64,000 bases of DNA from Siphonodentalium dalli (GCA_032622095.1 CP136064.1:138711954-138775953); one strand, 5' to 3'. Numbered from the stretch's first letter, positions 44,249 through 56,283 are shown. Numbers and translations: made by a program. Notes: generated by a model not told the origin, from the letters alone.

Positions 44249-44450
44249 CTACGCAAAGATTGCAAACTGCTTGAGAACATTTGGGTCAGCACTCGTGAGT
44301 AATTTAACTAATTTAGTTTCAGTTAGTTCCGTATGGTAAGTTTTTGGCAAATATTTTCGTCTTAAATGTGTGAGTACCGTGCATTCTAGTGCAAAGTGTA
44401 ATTCGTCGCCTATCGCCGTCTTGCATTGCTGGCAAATATTTGTATTATTA
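44249..44450 (-). pseudogene. ORF2 extreme C terminus with Cys/His motif
   Basis: NICQQCKTAIGDELHFALEC, then LRRKYLPKTYH and a natural-looking stop at 44249. The CxxC-IGDE-H-C signature is the standard end of the ORF2 group seen here. The open frame extends upstream to 44572 only through inserted repeat sequence. Confidence 0.65.
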
Positions 44451-44451
44451 T

Positions 44452-46494
44452 TATACTTCCATGGTGTAACCAAGGAAGTATATTGTTTTGTACTGGTGCG
44501 TTTTCCGTTTATTTGGAAATACTCAGAAACTAAGGGCAGTAGGAACGTGAAATCTCTAGCGATTGTAGGCATCCACGGTCTACTAAGTATAATGGTATCC
44601 GAAACTCGGCCTAATGGATTTTGACGGAGTTGTGGCCCTTTTTCGATTATTTTTCATTTTTAATTATTATTATTATACTCGACACTTTTACAACTCCCTA
44701 ATATCTGAAAGTATAAGGAGTATCAATCTCAAATTTTGTACGTATGTTGGGGTCAATGAGTTCTAACCTATCGTCATATAATGAATATTGTCCGCGTTTC
44801 CCCTGCGGAGTTATCTCCCTTTATCTGAAAAATGTCATTTTATTATCTCGGAAATTATAAGGAGCAGAGTATCGAAAATTTGACCGTATGCACACCTCGA
44901 TATGCCCTACTGCCCACGGGCATCAAAACTTGGGTCCGCGCTTTCCCTGAGGAGTTACCGCCCATAAATAGAGACACACTATACACCAGAATGAATAAAC
45001 CAAGGTTTTTGTTTTTTGTTTTTGTTTTGTTTTTTTATAAGTACAGAGCTCTAAATTTTTTATTGCATATTCCAAATTGGACGAGTAATCCTGACTCGAA
45101 TATATCGCCTAAACATATTTTTACCCAGGACTTTCCGCTTTACGGGGTACGGAAATATTGCAACTATTTTTCCCGCCAAATCCAAACCGGGTGATTAAAG
45201 ACCCAGATAATGTCGTAGCATGTACATTGACATACTTTATGTACGTCCAAGAAGTTTGACGGCTATACTATACATGTAACATACCCAACGGAGAATGCGT
45301 GTCAGGGTGGGTTGAGACTTTAGAGAAATTCCACGAAAATTGCAAGGGGGGGGGGATTTCAAACATCGAGATAATTTTGTTTGATGAGTACATCTGATGG
45401 CTAGTGTTCACGCGCATCTAGAGGGCGATTTTCTAATTTCCAGATGGAACGGTTTACTCGCAACAACACTATATATCATAAATGTGTATACTTATGTAGT
45501 CTATCACTAGCCGATTTTTAGCCCCAAATCCAAACGGGCTAATGTAGGAGCGAGTTTCACACAGGAGCATGTAAGCCGGTATACTGTAGGTACGACTACA
45601 AAATTTGACCGCTCTACTATAAACGCAACCTGCTCAAGGGAGTGTTTTTGTCGGGTGGGTTAAGATTTGGCAAATTCCACCGAAGATCAAATGGGGAAAA
45701 TTACTCCGAAAATCAGATATTGAGATAAAAACTTTTCGACGAGTGGATGTGATAAGTAGTATCTAAACGCAAGATTAGAACGCTTTTTAAAGATTTAGAT
45801 TGGGCGGTTTAACCCTGGTAGCGTATAACGTTGTAACGGGTGATATATATATTACTCAAATTCAAAACCTCTCTTCATGACGCAAATTCAAACGGACTTG
45901 TCAAGAATCAAGGCAAATGCATGAACATTCTCACCGATATACTATATATGTATGTCCGCTCTACTATAAAAGTAACCTGTTGTCACGATTTGACCTGTCC
46001 AAAACACTCCCCGGACAAAAGTTTCCCTAGGCATCAAATTTTGTCGAAATCCGTTCGTTTTATCGGATTTGACCTTAAACTGACCATTTTGAAGGTCAAT
46101 GTTAGGTCGGGGCCACAATTTGACCCACCCAACATACTCCCCTGACAAAAGTACCCCTAGGTATCTGTTTTGCCCGATTTGACCTTGGATTGACTTTTTT
46201 GAAGGTCAAGGTCAGGTTGGGGGTCACGATTTGACACGTCCAAAACACTCCCTAAATAAAAGTATCCATATTTATCAAATTTTGTAAAAATCCGTCCTGC
46301 AGTTTTCCCGGTCATAGCTAAAAGACAAACAAACAGACAGACAGAAGTCCCAAAATATATATTAAATTTAGAAATGACAATGCAAGTGCACCATCAGATC
46401 ATAAGGCACCAATAAGCATTCGCATAAAGAGGAACACACATATACGCATAACACTCACATGGGATGGGATGGGATGGGATACCATGGAAGTATA
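44452..46494. mobile_element. 2-kb non-autonomous repeat element with TATACTTCCATGGT ends
   Basis: 14-bp inverted termini: TATACTTCCATGGT at 44452-44465 and its complement at 46481-46494. The left end also folds on itself (ACCAAGGAAGTATA, 44469-44482). Inside are diverged ~310-bp units (45190-45840), inverted GACCTTGACC-type units (45960-46320), a (GACA)n-like run and (GGGAT)4 at 46461-46480. It interrupts the third LINE's ORF2 between WGKAK and NICQQC. The superfamily is unknown; terminal hairpins recall Helentron-like elements. Confidence 0.5.
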
Positions 46495-46534
46495 TCTGAT
46501 TCCATGGAATCTGACCTCTAGTTTTTCTTGTTTT

Positions 46535-46770
46535 ACTTTTTGGCTTTACCCCAACTTACCCTTTCAATCTGCAGTCTATGATTAGCAGTGCGCATCTTAA
46601 CAATATATGTTATCAAACGGTTTGTTGTAATAGTCATATATGCTTCCATTCCGAAATTCTTTTTAAACAGCCCATAACACTTTCCGCGACTTGATGACTC
46701 AATCGTGTTCTTCCATTGTTCAACAAATTTTGTTCTACGAACTTCCATGAATATTTCAGCTCTAGTTTAC
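46535..46770 (-). pseudogene. ORF2 C-terminal fragment of the third minus-strand LINE
   Basis: FVEQWKNTIESSSRGKCYGL, FKKNFGMEAYMT, and KMRTANHRLQIERVSWGKAK. The KxRTxNHRLxIE block precedes the closing Cys/His motif in many ORF1-bearing LINEs. The matching Cys/His motif is found at 44249-44450, so the two parts were contiguous before the 2-kb insertion. Confidence 0.6.
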
Positions 46771-46789
46771 TTAAAGGGTGTTGCGAGTC

Positions 46790-47584
46790 CCAGATGGACT
46801 CACACCCTAGACAAGACAACGTACTTCTGACACATGTGATCCATTTGATCGTCTTGTCGTTCAAATAGGAACATTTTTCGATGAAATAGATAAGTTTATT
46901 TAGAAGTGCTATTTCCTGTTTCGCAGAGGAAGCTTTAAGGGTGGAAATGTCCTTTTGCATGTCAGCGACTGTTTTCATCATATTTTGATACTTAGATCTG
47001 GTCATGGAGATAAGGGGCTCATGCAATTGTTCCGTATCCGTTTCGGATAGCGCGTTGTTGTAATTGTCACTGTTGTCATTTACGTTGTTGTTGTTGTTGG
47101 TGCTGATGCTGTTTAACAATTCATTGGTATTGTCGACAAGGTTGTGATTGGTAGAGTTAGTGTTTCGTTGGAAATTTATCGTGTCTTTTATAACACTGAT
47201 ATTTGTGTCAACTATGTACAGAAGTAGCCAATAAATGTCTTTGGCATATTTGCTTTGGACTGTGTCGACACTAGAATTTCGCCTTCCTTTTAGTTCACAT
47301 TTCATACTTTTTGGGAATGTTTGAACTTTCTGTGCTTCGGCGAACACTCTATCCCACATCCACGCAATCGTATCTTTGTTCTCATGTGTCTCTATCAATA
47401 ACGTGTTAACTATTTGTTGTTTTATGAACGCACTCACATATTCTAATAGGAATGTTATGTGGGCATGGCAGTCAGGCTTGGGGTCTCGTGATGTGCTTTT
47501 AAAGTCACGAAATTGTTTGACTGTCGATTTTAGATCCACTATTGGTAACGATGTGTCATGCGGAGGACTATTTGTTGGTAGCAC
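46790..47584 (-). pseudogene. ORF1 N-terminal part of the third minus-strand LINE
   Basis: Part of an open frame of 316 codons (46634-47584). Residues 60-125 align by eye with residues 67-135 of the first ORF1: DRVFAEA with DNVFHQA, then ELKGRRNSSVDTVQSKYAKD with KLKQRKRGSGVPIETKIAKD, then IYWLL with IYHFI. An Asn-rich low-complexity stretch (~155-185) precedes a coiled-coil-like region (~200-240). Beyond about residue 265 the frame runs into ORF2 sequence in the wrong frame. ORF1 is therefore truncated by a deletion. Confidence 0.55.
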
Positions 47585-47699
47585 AACGAACGGGGAATTT
47601 CGTAGGAATTTGGTAGATTATTTTATTTCAGTGACCTGTTACTACTGAATATGTATTTATCCTATGGAAATTTGGTATAATTCCTAAGATTATTTTTTA

Positions 47700-48425
47700 T
47701 CAGCCTGCACAAGTGTACAATTTCATTGGACTGAGAAACTACCTAGTATATACCGGTATGAACCAATTTATAATATAATTGATCTTATGTGGCATTTGTG
47801 TGCACACATATATTCCCTTATATTCGGTCTGAAACTTAAAGGTACTCAATTCCGATTTGATGTTCACCATATCATCAGATTCCAACATCATCAGATTCCA
47901 ACAACAACAAAGGTTTTGAAATGCCGCTTCAGTTATCGGAATCGATTAATTGCCCAAAAATAATGCTAACCACCGCCAACTATGGTATAAAATTTCCCAA
48001 AACCTGTTTATTAATATTTTGTTCAACAAAATTTTGCCGGTTTCTCAAATATCTGACTTGATTTTAGAGTTATCCATCTTCATCCAAAAATTGGTTCTGT
48101 AGACAGCCTTCTCATTTTTACTGGGCCACTAAGTATTCCAGGTGGTGAAAAATAAAAGATAATCTTTCCACTCAAAGCCAAATAATAAATAAATAAATAA
48201 ATAAATAGATAAATAAAAAGAAATTAATTGAGGGGCGCTAGACCGGATTGAGTACCTTTAAAGTAACGGCTGAAGTTATTTAACAGTGCTAAACAAACAC
48301 ATGCGGATAATTTCAATGCACTGAGAAACTACCCAGTATATATGAACCAACCATAATATTATATAAGTTAATAACTGATCTAGTGTGGCATTTTGTGTGC
48401 AATAAATTGAGCATATGTATCCTTT
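47700..48425. repeat. Direct repeats flanking a TTAA MITE
   Basis: CACTGAGAAACTACC-AGTATATA, TGAACCAA, and GTGTGGCATTTTGTGTGC-like blocks occur at about 47730-47810 and again at 48318-48400. The 418-bp MITE lies between the two copies. Confidence 0.55.
47840..48257. mobile_element. 418-bp MITE, TTAA target
   Basis: AGGTACTCAAT is inverted at both ends. TTAA lies on each side (47836-47839 and 48258-48261). A tetranucleotide TTAA target suggests piggyBac-type mobilisation. The interior contains a (TAAA)n stretch (48185-48218) and matches the minus strand of 39600-39835. Confidence 0.6.
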
Positions 48426-48429
48426 GAAA

Positions 48430-51350
48430 CTGGCATGATACTTGAAGCAACGTCTGTTATTAATTAACACTTCCACGACTGGAACTTCCTGAAATTTTGA
48501 GAAAACCCTGTGCCGGTGCTTTCGCTTGTATGTGCGATTCTCCTGTGGGAAACTTGCATATATGGGAAAGTGCAGGACCAGCACGGCTCCCATCGTGGAA
48601 GGATTAACAGAGCCCAAATACGACAAACTCTTACATGTATCTATTTTAAACATGTCTAAGGCAGCAACAATTTGATACCCTGGTTACAAACTCCTCCTAC
48701 AATTTTTCCTCAATATTGTAAATGATAACACTTTTTATATGATTGGTTTATGTTCAAGGAGATTGAAATATGAAGCTAGCAGACAGTGGACCAGTGGAGA
48801 AGAAGATATATTTTTTTGATGGCGAGTCTCCCAATTGCTTTCAGATATTCTTCCATCGTTTATATAGTTTTGTGGGAAGAAATGCCTCACAATATCCTAT
48901 AATTTGATCAAAATTCAACATACCGGTAATAAAAGATATAGTAGAATTCAAGAACAATTCTGCTTTTTGTCAACTGTTGCGGTGGTCATGCAAGATTTAA
49001 TTTTGTCCTTAACCTCGGGCATCGACTTAATTTAGCTGACAATCCAAATGCTTGTAAACCAGGCTAATTAAATTTAAATTTAAAATTAATTCAATTAATT
49101 TAAATCATTGCGGCATAACCGGAAGTTATTCCTATTCCCTAACAATATATGATATGTGCTCCCTAGTTTACCCCATAAGACTATTTTATTTCAGTGACAT
49201 GTTTACTGTCAACTTTTACTGTTACTGTTACTGTAGCTTTACAATCAGATCATTTCTGCTTCCCACAAAATGTGTCAGAAATTTGTTTTATGCGAGTCCA
49301 AACATATACCTTATACTGTAACTTTAAAGTATACAATCAGCCATTAACATAAACCTTGGCACCTCCCAATCTCCAGCACATAAAGTGAATTATGGTAAAT
49401 AAATGATACGTTGCAGGTTTTGCTCTCCACAAAGTGTGATAGAAACAAACTTGGGTGACCTCACCATGTTACAGTATACCATATAATATTATCTAACCTC
49501 TTTCACTGACACCCCCACCCTTTCCAGCCAACAACCTTCCAGTCATCATACCCGCCCCCACCTGAGGTCATAAATACCAGTTTTTAGGGATGGAATGTCT
49601 ATTCCGAAAACAAATAAAAATAAATAAATAAATTCTTGAAAAACTAATTTAAAGGCTTAATTCAGGATCATGATATTTTATGAGTAAATGTTCTACTTTA
49701 GTAGAATAATACCAAGCCAATTACATTCTTACAATTACAATAATAGATATAAAAATTGCGCTGAGTAAATCATATGAGATTGAAAAATTAGACTATGATA
49801 AGAGACATTCTCGTCCCAACCTTCGAATAAAATACCCAATTCTACGGTAGTTAATTATCATTTACTACCAATTTATCTTACATGTATATGTATGATCATC
49901 GTATTTCCTTTCTCAAAAATGGTATAATGGTATTGACTTGAGACATCAAGCCATATTGATACTCTAGTAACTAATAATAATAATAAGTTTATCATGATCA
50001 GTGCCAATAACATAGCACAAGTCTTATCCTTATCTTTTTTGTCACAACCACTGCAAATATGCAAATTAAAACATACAAATTTCCCTTCAACATCGAATAC
50101 ATTTCAAACATTATTAGCACCCCAAACCCAGATATAGATTAAATGTCTTTACAAACGACCGAACACCAATCAACTAAGTTGACTTTACTTCTCTGAATTC
50201 AACTTCAAGGCACATGCATAATAAATATATTACAACTGCTTTAGTATTATACTGGTACTTGTACATTTATTTCCTAGTTAAGAACATTCTTTGGACAATG
50301 CCACATACTGGGCAAGCAATGCTGCAAATACTAGTATGGAAAACTCATCCCAAAATTATAATATATGTTAATTCATCGCTTATCACAAAATTATAATATA
50401 TGTCATTTCATCTAGTCTTTTCCGAGGGATTAAGATTGAGCTTCTGCAATGGTATCAATAAGAGTCAACAAATACAGATATATTTATTATACTTATCTGT
50501 AATATTTGAGACGTTTTTGTTTTTAGCCTGTGTTGAAAATTGAACACATGAAAGTAATCTTACAAAAAAGATTAGACGAACAATTAAAAGCCATTAGAAT
50601 ATACAGGTATGATTCAGTGTAATTTATTAATAGCTGAACAACCTTGGCAGCAAAATGCCAATTACTAAACCAAACCTGTCACGCTTACATATTTAGCATA
50701 GTTTATATGTTTTATGCTTTCAAGTATACAAAGTTAAAGTTTTTGCATTTACAGCAACTAGTGCAAAGTTATAACATAAAGAAATAAGTTTACAGATATA
50801 CTATAAAAGTGGCCTGTGACACAAGCTACTGCATACCATCGCAGAAGTCTCAACACCACTATTATTACATAAACACTGTAAGTATGCAAACTATAGAATG
50901 CAGCTTCATGTTTATAATGAAATCATATCTCAGACATTTAGCACTCACCTAAACATTCTTGAACTGTCACCCCGATGCACAAAATATATAATGTTAAAAC
51001 GCCAGTAAACTCGCTGACAGTCACTGTTCATTTTGTTAGTATCAACAAATACAAAGTAGGTCAAACTACTTGAACTGTATAATATCGTTCCCGAAATCCA
51101 TGCATCGTTGAAAGTCGTGACAAATTACCATACTAGTCCACGAATTTATAACGCCAACTTGACTATTACATAACCTCAAAACTAGGAATAAGCAGGACCG
51201 AATATGGTGACTCCTTCCACAGAATGTATAGTTCCTAAAACGCTTTCCACAAGATTTTTATCCACCGCAACGTGCGCTCATAAAATAATGTGTTTTAGGG
51301 TCATGCGGTCAATCTCGGCGATATATACGGAAACCGAAACGAACAATAAT
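48430..51350. other. 2.9 kb of AT-rich DNA, no features supported
   Basis: No motif-bearing ORF, no clear repeats apart from short (AAAT)n runs near 49610 and 49975. Confidence 0.4.
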
Positions 51351-51384
51351 TCTACCTTATATGGTCGACATTATGGCTCATAAA

Positions 51385-51470
51385 TATAGTTATGTATGTG
51401 TATGCATGTGTGTGTATATGTATACACGTGTATGTATATGTATGTGTATGTATGTATGCGTCTATGTATT
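51385..51470. repeat. (GTATGT)n-type microsatellite
   Basis: Interrupted TATGTGTATG/GTATGTAT run. ORFs reading through it are low complexity. Confidence 0.75.
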
Positions 51471-51935
51471 TGTATTGATCTGCGCTGCCCATGGCTATAG
51501 AATATATAAGCGATTCCTGTGGAAGGATGCACACAACTATTCCAACTAAAAAACAAATCCTGCTTCTTTTAGAATTCAAAATCTATCCCATAGCTAGAAG
51601 AACCCCCTTCGATCGACCACATCATTCATGTACCTCACGTATATGACACATCTCTTTATATGTACATGTGTAATCACCTCATCCAGTATCTACTTACAAA
51701 GTAGCAATGCTGACCCATTTTATACTTCACCGTTTATTCATGTTGTATTCATGTTTGCTCATGTTTTCTTCATTATTTGTATCACCTTTTCCGGTCGATC
51801 TAGAAAACTTCCTCAATCTATTGTAAAAAAAATCACACAGAAATGAAATCAACCCACCACACCCGGTCCTCAGCCTCTCCTACGAAATGACTACAAATCA
51901 AGTGTCCAGTCCGTACACGGTCCCGCTTACAGTGA

Positions 51936-53732
51936 TTGCCAAGTTCTATTTCCATCATGTCGATATCACTTGAGCAGTACCGTGTATCAATTGGACGTTT
52001 TGATCTTAAAAAGAGTGCCCACCTGCCGAAAACATCAAAAATAAGCACAAGTAATCATCAAAGATGGAAAATGAAAATTCACCAATTTCTACTGGGCATT
52101 ATATTAGCAATTTTACTGGTAAGGGCTGGAGTAGAAAGAAACCCAGGGCCAGTCTGTGATAGATCAACGAAAACAATAACTATATTCCACCAGAACATAC
52201 GAAGCATACGCCACAAACTCGAAAAAATAGTAGATTTTATCACTGATTACGATATCTTAGCTTTCACTGAAACTCACTTAGATCCCACTTTTTCCTCAGA
52301 AAAACTAGAAATTACTGGTTATTGTAGCCCAATAAGAGAAGACAGAAATTCAGAAGGAGGTGGAATTTGTATATATTTTGCAGAGCATCTAATATATCGT
52401 AGAAGACATGATCTGGAGTTTGATTCCTCAATAATTTGGTTCGAAATATGTTCAAAATCGCGACTATTCCTGTTCGGGTTGTCTTACAGATCTGATCAAT
52501 ACTGTCACCCGAGTTATTGGGAATTATTGGAAACATCTATTCATGATGCATTAGACATAACTGAAAACATTATACTAACCGGGGATTACAATTCAAATCT
52601 CCTTGATCCGGCCTCAAAATTAAATGATATAATCAACTTTTACACCCTCAAAAACGTAGTCACGTCCCCAACAAGAGTTACTCAAAGTCCTCAAACACTA
52701 TTGGACCCTATAATTATTCACGACGATTTTAATCTGCAAGATGCTGATACCATAGATTTGGAAATTTCTTACCATTACGGTGTCTATGCGACCCTCTGTT
52801 ATGATAATAATCGCACATCCTCTTTTAAAAGACAAATCTGGGACTATAAACACGCTGACTTCGAAAGGGCGGGTAATCTGATAAACGACCTGAAATGGAA
52901 TAATCTTCTTCTCCCCCTTGAATTAAATGAAGCTGCAGAACTGTTCACTAAAACATTTCTCGATATTATGTACAAATGTATCCCATTTAAACATGTCACC
53001 ATCCGAACAAATGATAAACCATGGTTTAATTCAGAAATCCGCAGACAGATAAGACGTAGAGACAGGTTGAGATCGATTGCTATTAAAAAAAATACCACAG
53101 AAACATGGAAAAAATTTAAACAATGTCGAAATCATATCAATAACATGAAGAAATATTCTAAGGCACAATTTAATGAAAATTTAGAAGAACACATTTGTAC
53201 ATCTGATTCAAAAGACTACTGGCAATTAATTAATTACCTCCTCAACAAGAAAAAGACAACATTAATTCCCCCGCTATATAGCCTAGAAGGTGGGGTAAAA
53301 ATGGCTTCTAAATCATATGAAATTAACGATTTTGAAAATGCACAAATTCTAAACAAAAGATTCATTTTAAATTCCTCACTTGATGATTCAAGAAAATCAT
53401 TACCCCCGTTGACCACTAAAACACAGAATATACTGACTGAAATTCCTTTCGAAATGCAAGAGGTAATTGATGTTATACTAGCTTTGAAAACAAATAAGGC
53501 ACATGGACATGCTGACATAAGTGCTAAAATGTTACGCTGTACTGCACAGCAGATTGCTTTACCGTTGTCATTACTATTTAAACAATCTCTGGATGTTGGA
53601 ATATTCCCGTCTTCTTGGAAAAATGCAAATGTTATACCAATCTTTAAAAAAGGGGACCCGCTGATAGTGCCAATTACAGGCCGATCTCATTGTTACCTTG
53701 TCTGGCCAAAGTATTTGAAAGATTGGTTCTAA
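51936..53732 (+). pseudogene. LINE ORF: 2A-like leader, EEP endonuclease, RT N-terminal part
   Basis: 598 codons; the natural start could be the ATG at residue 46, which directly precedes the hydrophobic segment. Residues 50-62 (QFLLGIILAILLV) are hydrophobic and followed by RAGVERNPGP (63-72), a 2A-like ribosome-skipping motif with Gly at the usual Asp position. EEP: FHQNIRSI (motif 1 Asn87), TETHLD (Glu112), TGDYNSN (Asp217, Asn219). The S-D-H motif reads SYH (268-270), so the catalytic Asp is lost. RT begins LKTNKAHGHADIS (~507) and KNANVIPIFKKGDP (~552-565). After this a frameshift makes the last ~30 residues spurious. Confidence 0.85.
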
Positions 53733-54175
53733 AATATGTTTCCACTTTTTTTAATGAAAATAATCTTATTTACGAGCATTAATCCGGCTTCATGGCCGGT
53801 CACAGTACAGTTTATCAACTAATTGATATATATCACCACCTTTGCCAGAATCTAGATAAAGGTCTGTACACGTGTTCCATATTTTTTGATATTTCGAAAG
53901 CATTCGAAAGGGTCTGGCATAGGGGGCTAATATATAAATTGCAGCAATATGGGATTGCAGGAAAACTTCTGAACTGGTTTCAAGATTACTTAGTAAATAG
54001 ACGACAAAGAGTCCTGGTAAACAATACTTACTCTAAATTTGAAATTATACCATCCGGAGTGCCCCATGGGTCAATAATGGGACCTTTTCTCTTCTTAATT
54101 TATATAAACGATCTGCCCAACAATCTCTGCTCTAAAGCTCGAATGTATGCCGACGACACCTGCATCACTGGCTAG
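53660..54175 (+). pseudogene. LINE RT palm (motifs A-C)
   Basis: The second frame continues ANYRPISLLPCLAKVFERLV before a TAA at 53780-53782 that replaces the Gln of QSGF. Then SGFMAGHST, FFDISKAFERVWHRGL (motif A), SGVPHGSIMGP (motif B, Gln changed to His) and MYADDTC (motif C, catalytic pair intact). The frame then hits TAG because of a deletion: relative to the 29.3-kb element about 28 residues between DDTC and WLVxFN are gone. Confidence 0.85.
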
Positions 54176-55226
54176 TAAACTTTAACCCAGCAAAGACAAA
54201 AGCTATGTCATTTTCCCTAACTAACAAAGACCAGGCCCCAAAACTATTTTTCGAAAACCAAGAAATAACCTTCATTAAATCGCATAGACACCTCGGTCTC
54301 GATATCCAAGCAAATTTAAATTGGAATGATCACATTGAAAATATCTGTCGACGAGTATCAGGAAGACTATCCCAACTCAGAAAATTTAAATACAGTATCG
54401 ACAGAAAGACGCTTGAAAAAATCTACAATACTTATATTTTGCCTATAATGGACTATTCTGATATTGTCTGGGCGAACGCACCAAAATACTTGACTGATAA
54501 ACTTGAAAGACTTCATAAAGAAGCTGCCAGAATTGTAACAGGACTAAACCGATCGGTATCCGATAAAGACCTACTCCTTGAAATCGGCTGGCCCACGCTC
54601 AGTAATAGACGCGAACATCATCAGTTACATTACATATATAAAATTACTAACAACCTTGCACCCAACTACTTATCAACTATCTTACCTCCTCGTGCTGGCA
54701 ATGTCTCGAGATACTCAAAGCGGAACCCTGGAAACTTTTATTGTTACTTCTGTCACACAGAACATTTAAAAAAATCCTTCCTACCCTTTATGACACAATC
54801 ATGGAATAAGCTTCCAAGTATCGTAACTGATACGTTTAACCTAAAAGAATTTAAGGTCAATCTTAGTTTTATAGATTTGACCCTAAAACCACCTCCTTAT
54901 TTTCAAACTGGGAGTCGGAAAGAAAATATAATCCATTCTAAAACGGTTGCAGTGAACTTCGCTTAGATATGTATGATAACTGTATAGCCGAAAGCCTGGT
55001 GTGTAATTGTGGCACAAAGATCGAGGATGCCTTTCACTTCTTTTTCGAATGTCCATTGTTCCGACCGCAAAGAACTAAATTATATGATAGACTAGATGCG
55101 TATGCTTTCACAAGAGTAGACGTAAATAACTTTCTCAGAGGCGCTCCAAGCATTCCACAGCATCGAAACCAGCTACTCTTTTACATTGTACAAAAATATA
55201 TACCAGAAAGTAAACGTTTCACTTAA
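54176..55226 (+). pseudogene. LINE RT thumb and C-terminal Cys/His domain
   Basis: WLVNFNPAKTKAMSFS restarts the frame, then SHRHLGLDIQANLNWNDHI, LPIMDYSDIVWANAP, LERLHKEAARIVTGLNRSVS and LPPRAGNVSRY. A frame change near 54945 leads to SELRLDMYDNCIAES and VCNCGTKIEDAFHFFFECP (~54999-55055), the same closing signature as in the 29.3-kb element. The stop at 55226 leaves a ~250-bp 3' UTR. Confidence 0.85.
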
Positions 55227-55475
55227 CGAAGAAAAATCGTAAACAACTTACGACACGGCATGGCATTAGATATACAGGAGAGGACCTCAGGACCGGTATA
55301 TCATCAATCACCAGACATCATCATCAACATTCTTATTATTACATGTACATTATATCTGTTATTCATCTTGTTTAAACATTTGTGTAAATATTGTCGGGAG
55401 AGGGGCCACCTTAAGTTGTTATAACTTGTCCCCCAATCCCTTGTAAACTGAGTTACAATAAATATGTTTAAACCA

Positions 55476-56283
55476 ACGAACGGGGAGTTCAGAGTGTCCG
55501 TCTGTGTATCCGGGTACGATCCATTAAGAATCCGATCCGTTTCTGTCAGAATATTATTCATTGTCACAATAAGGCAATATCGACTAATTAATGAATAAGT
55601 CTTTGCTTCGGCTGTAACCATGTTGGTAGTTCTTTACTGTGCATTCAACCGTGTTATTTTCTGCCGACCAAGGTCTTTCCAATCCGCTGTAGAATTGAAA
55701 ATATTGCCATGCTGTGTGTGGCAGTCAGCCGTGAAATTTTCTCACGCGCAAAGTAGGTGTGTCCTGCAAGGCGATTAGTGAGTATAGTTCCTAGAAATAA
55801 CATGGCGGAATAACAAATGTCAACAAACAATGCACAGACACAGACGAGAAGAGAAAAAACGTTGATAAAGATCTTCAAAATTACTACCATCGGGAAATTG
55901 GATCCATCAAAGATTTACCACCATAGGAAAGCACACATCCAGACGAATGTCCACAACATAGATGGGAAATAACTGGTTCCTCAGAAAACATAGATAGTTT
56001 GGAGAGCAATTTTCAAAACATCCATATCACAAGGGAGATAATCCTACCATAATCGGAATCATATAGAAATCTTGAGTTTGTGTTGATTTCAATTTGCATA
56101 GCATCAAAATTAATAAACGTGCAGACCCAAATAAGCACTGTGCAGGGGGGAAAATTACCCAAGAAAATTTTAAACGTGCATGCATGTTTATTTGGAGCCC
56201 AAGAGTAGATAGTCAAATTATTCGATTTCAATCGGCCACACATTTATCAAATATACTGATTGAGCCAAAGAACATATTCTATA
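55476..56283. other. No gene recognised
   Basis: One AATAAACGTGCAGACCCAAAT repeat word near 56110 (relative at 17.7 kb). ORFs are short and motif-free. Confidence 0.4.

Larger units (their letters stand above)
44200..47600 (-). mobile_element. Remains of an ORF1+ORF2 LINE, internally deleted and interrupted
   Basis: From 47584 down: ORF1 N-terminal part, an abrupt switch near 46760-46790 to the C-terminal end of ORF2, a 2-kb inserted repeat element (44452-46494), then the last ORF2 residues (44249-44450). ORF1 C terminus, endonuclease and most of the RT are missing, so a large internal deletion preceded or followed the insertion. The AKDIY block links its ORF1 to that at 669-1679. Confidence 0.6.
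51850..55475 (+). mobile_element. CR1/L2-like LINE with 2A-like motif, nearly full length, decayed
   Basis: It encodes a leader with hydrophobic segment and 2A-like motif, EEP endonuclease, RT and C-terminal Cys/His motif, then a 3' UTR ending CAATAAATATGTTTAAACC. The 3' UTR shares GAGAGGGGC and TAACTTGT words with the 29.3-kb element. Lesions: frameshift ~53665, TAA at 53780-53782, ~85-bp deletion at ~54167, frameshift near 54945. The 5' boundary is approximate. Confidence 0.8.
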
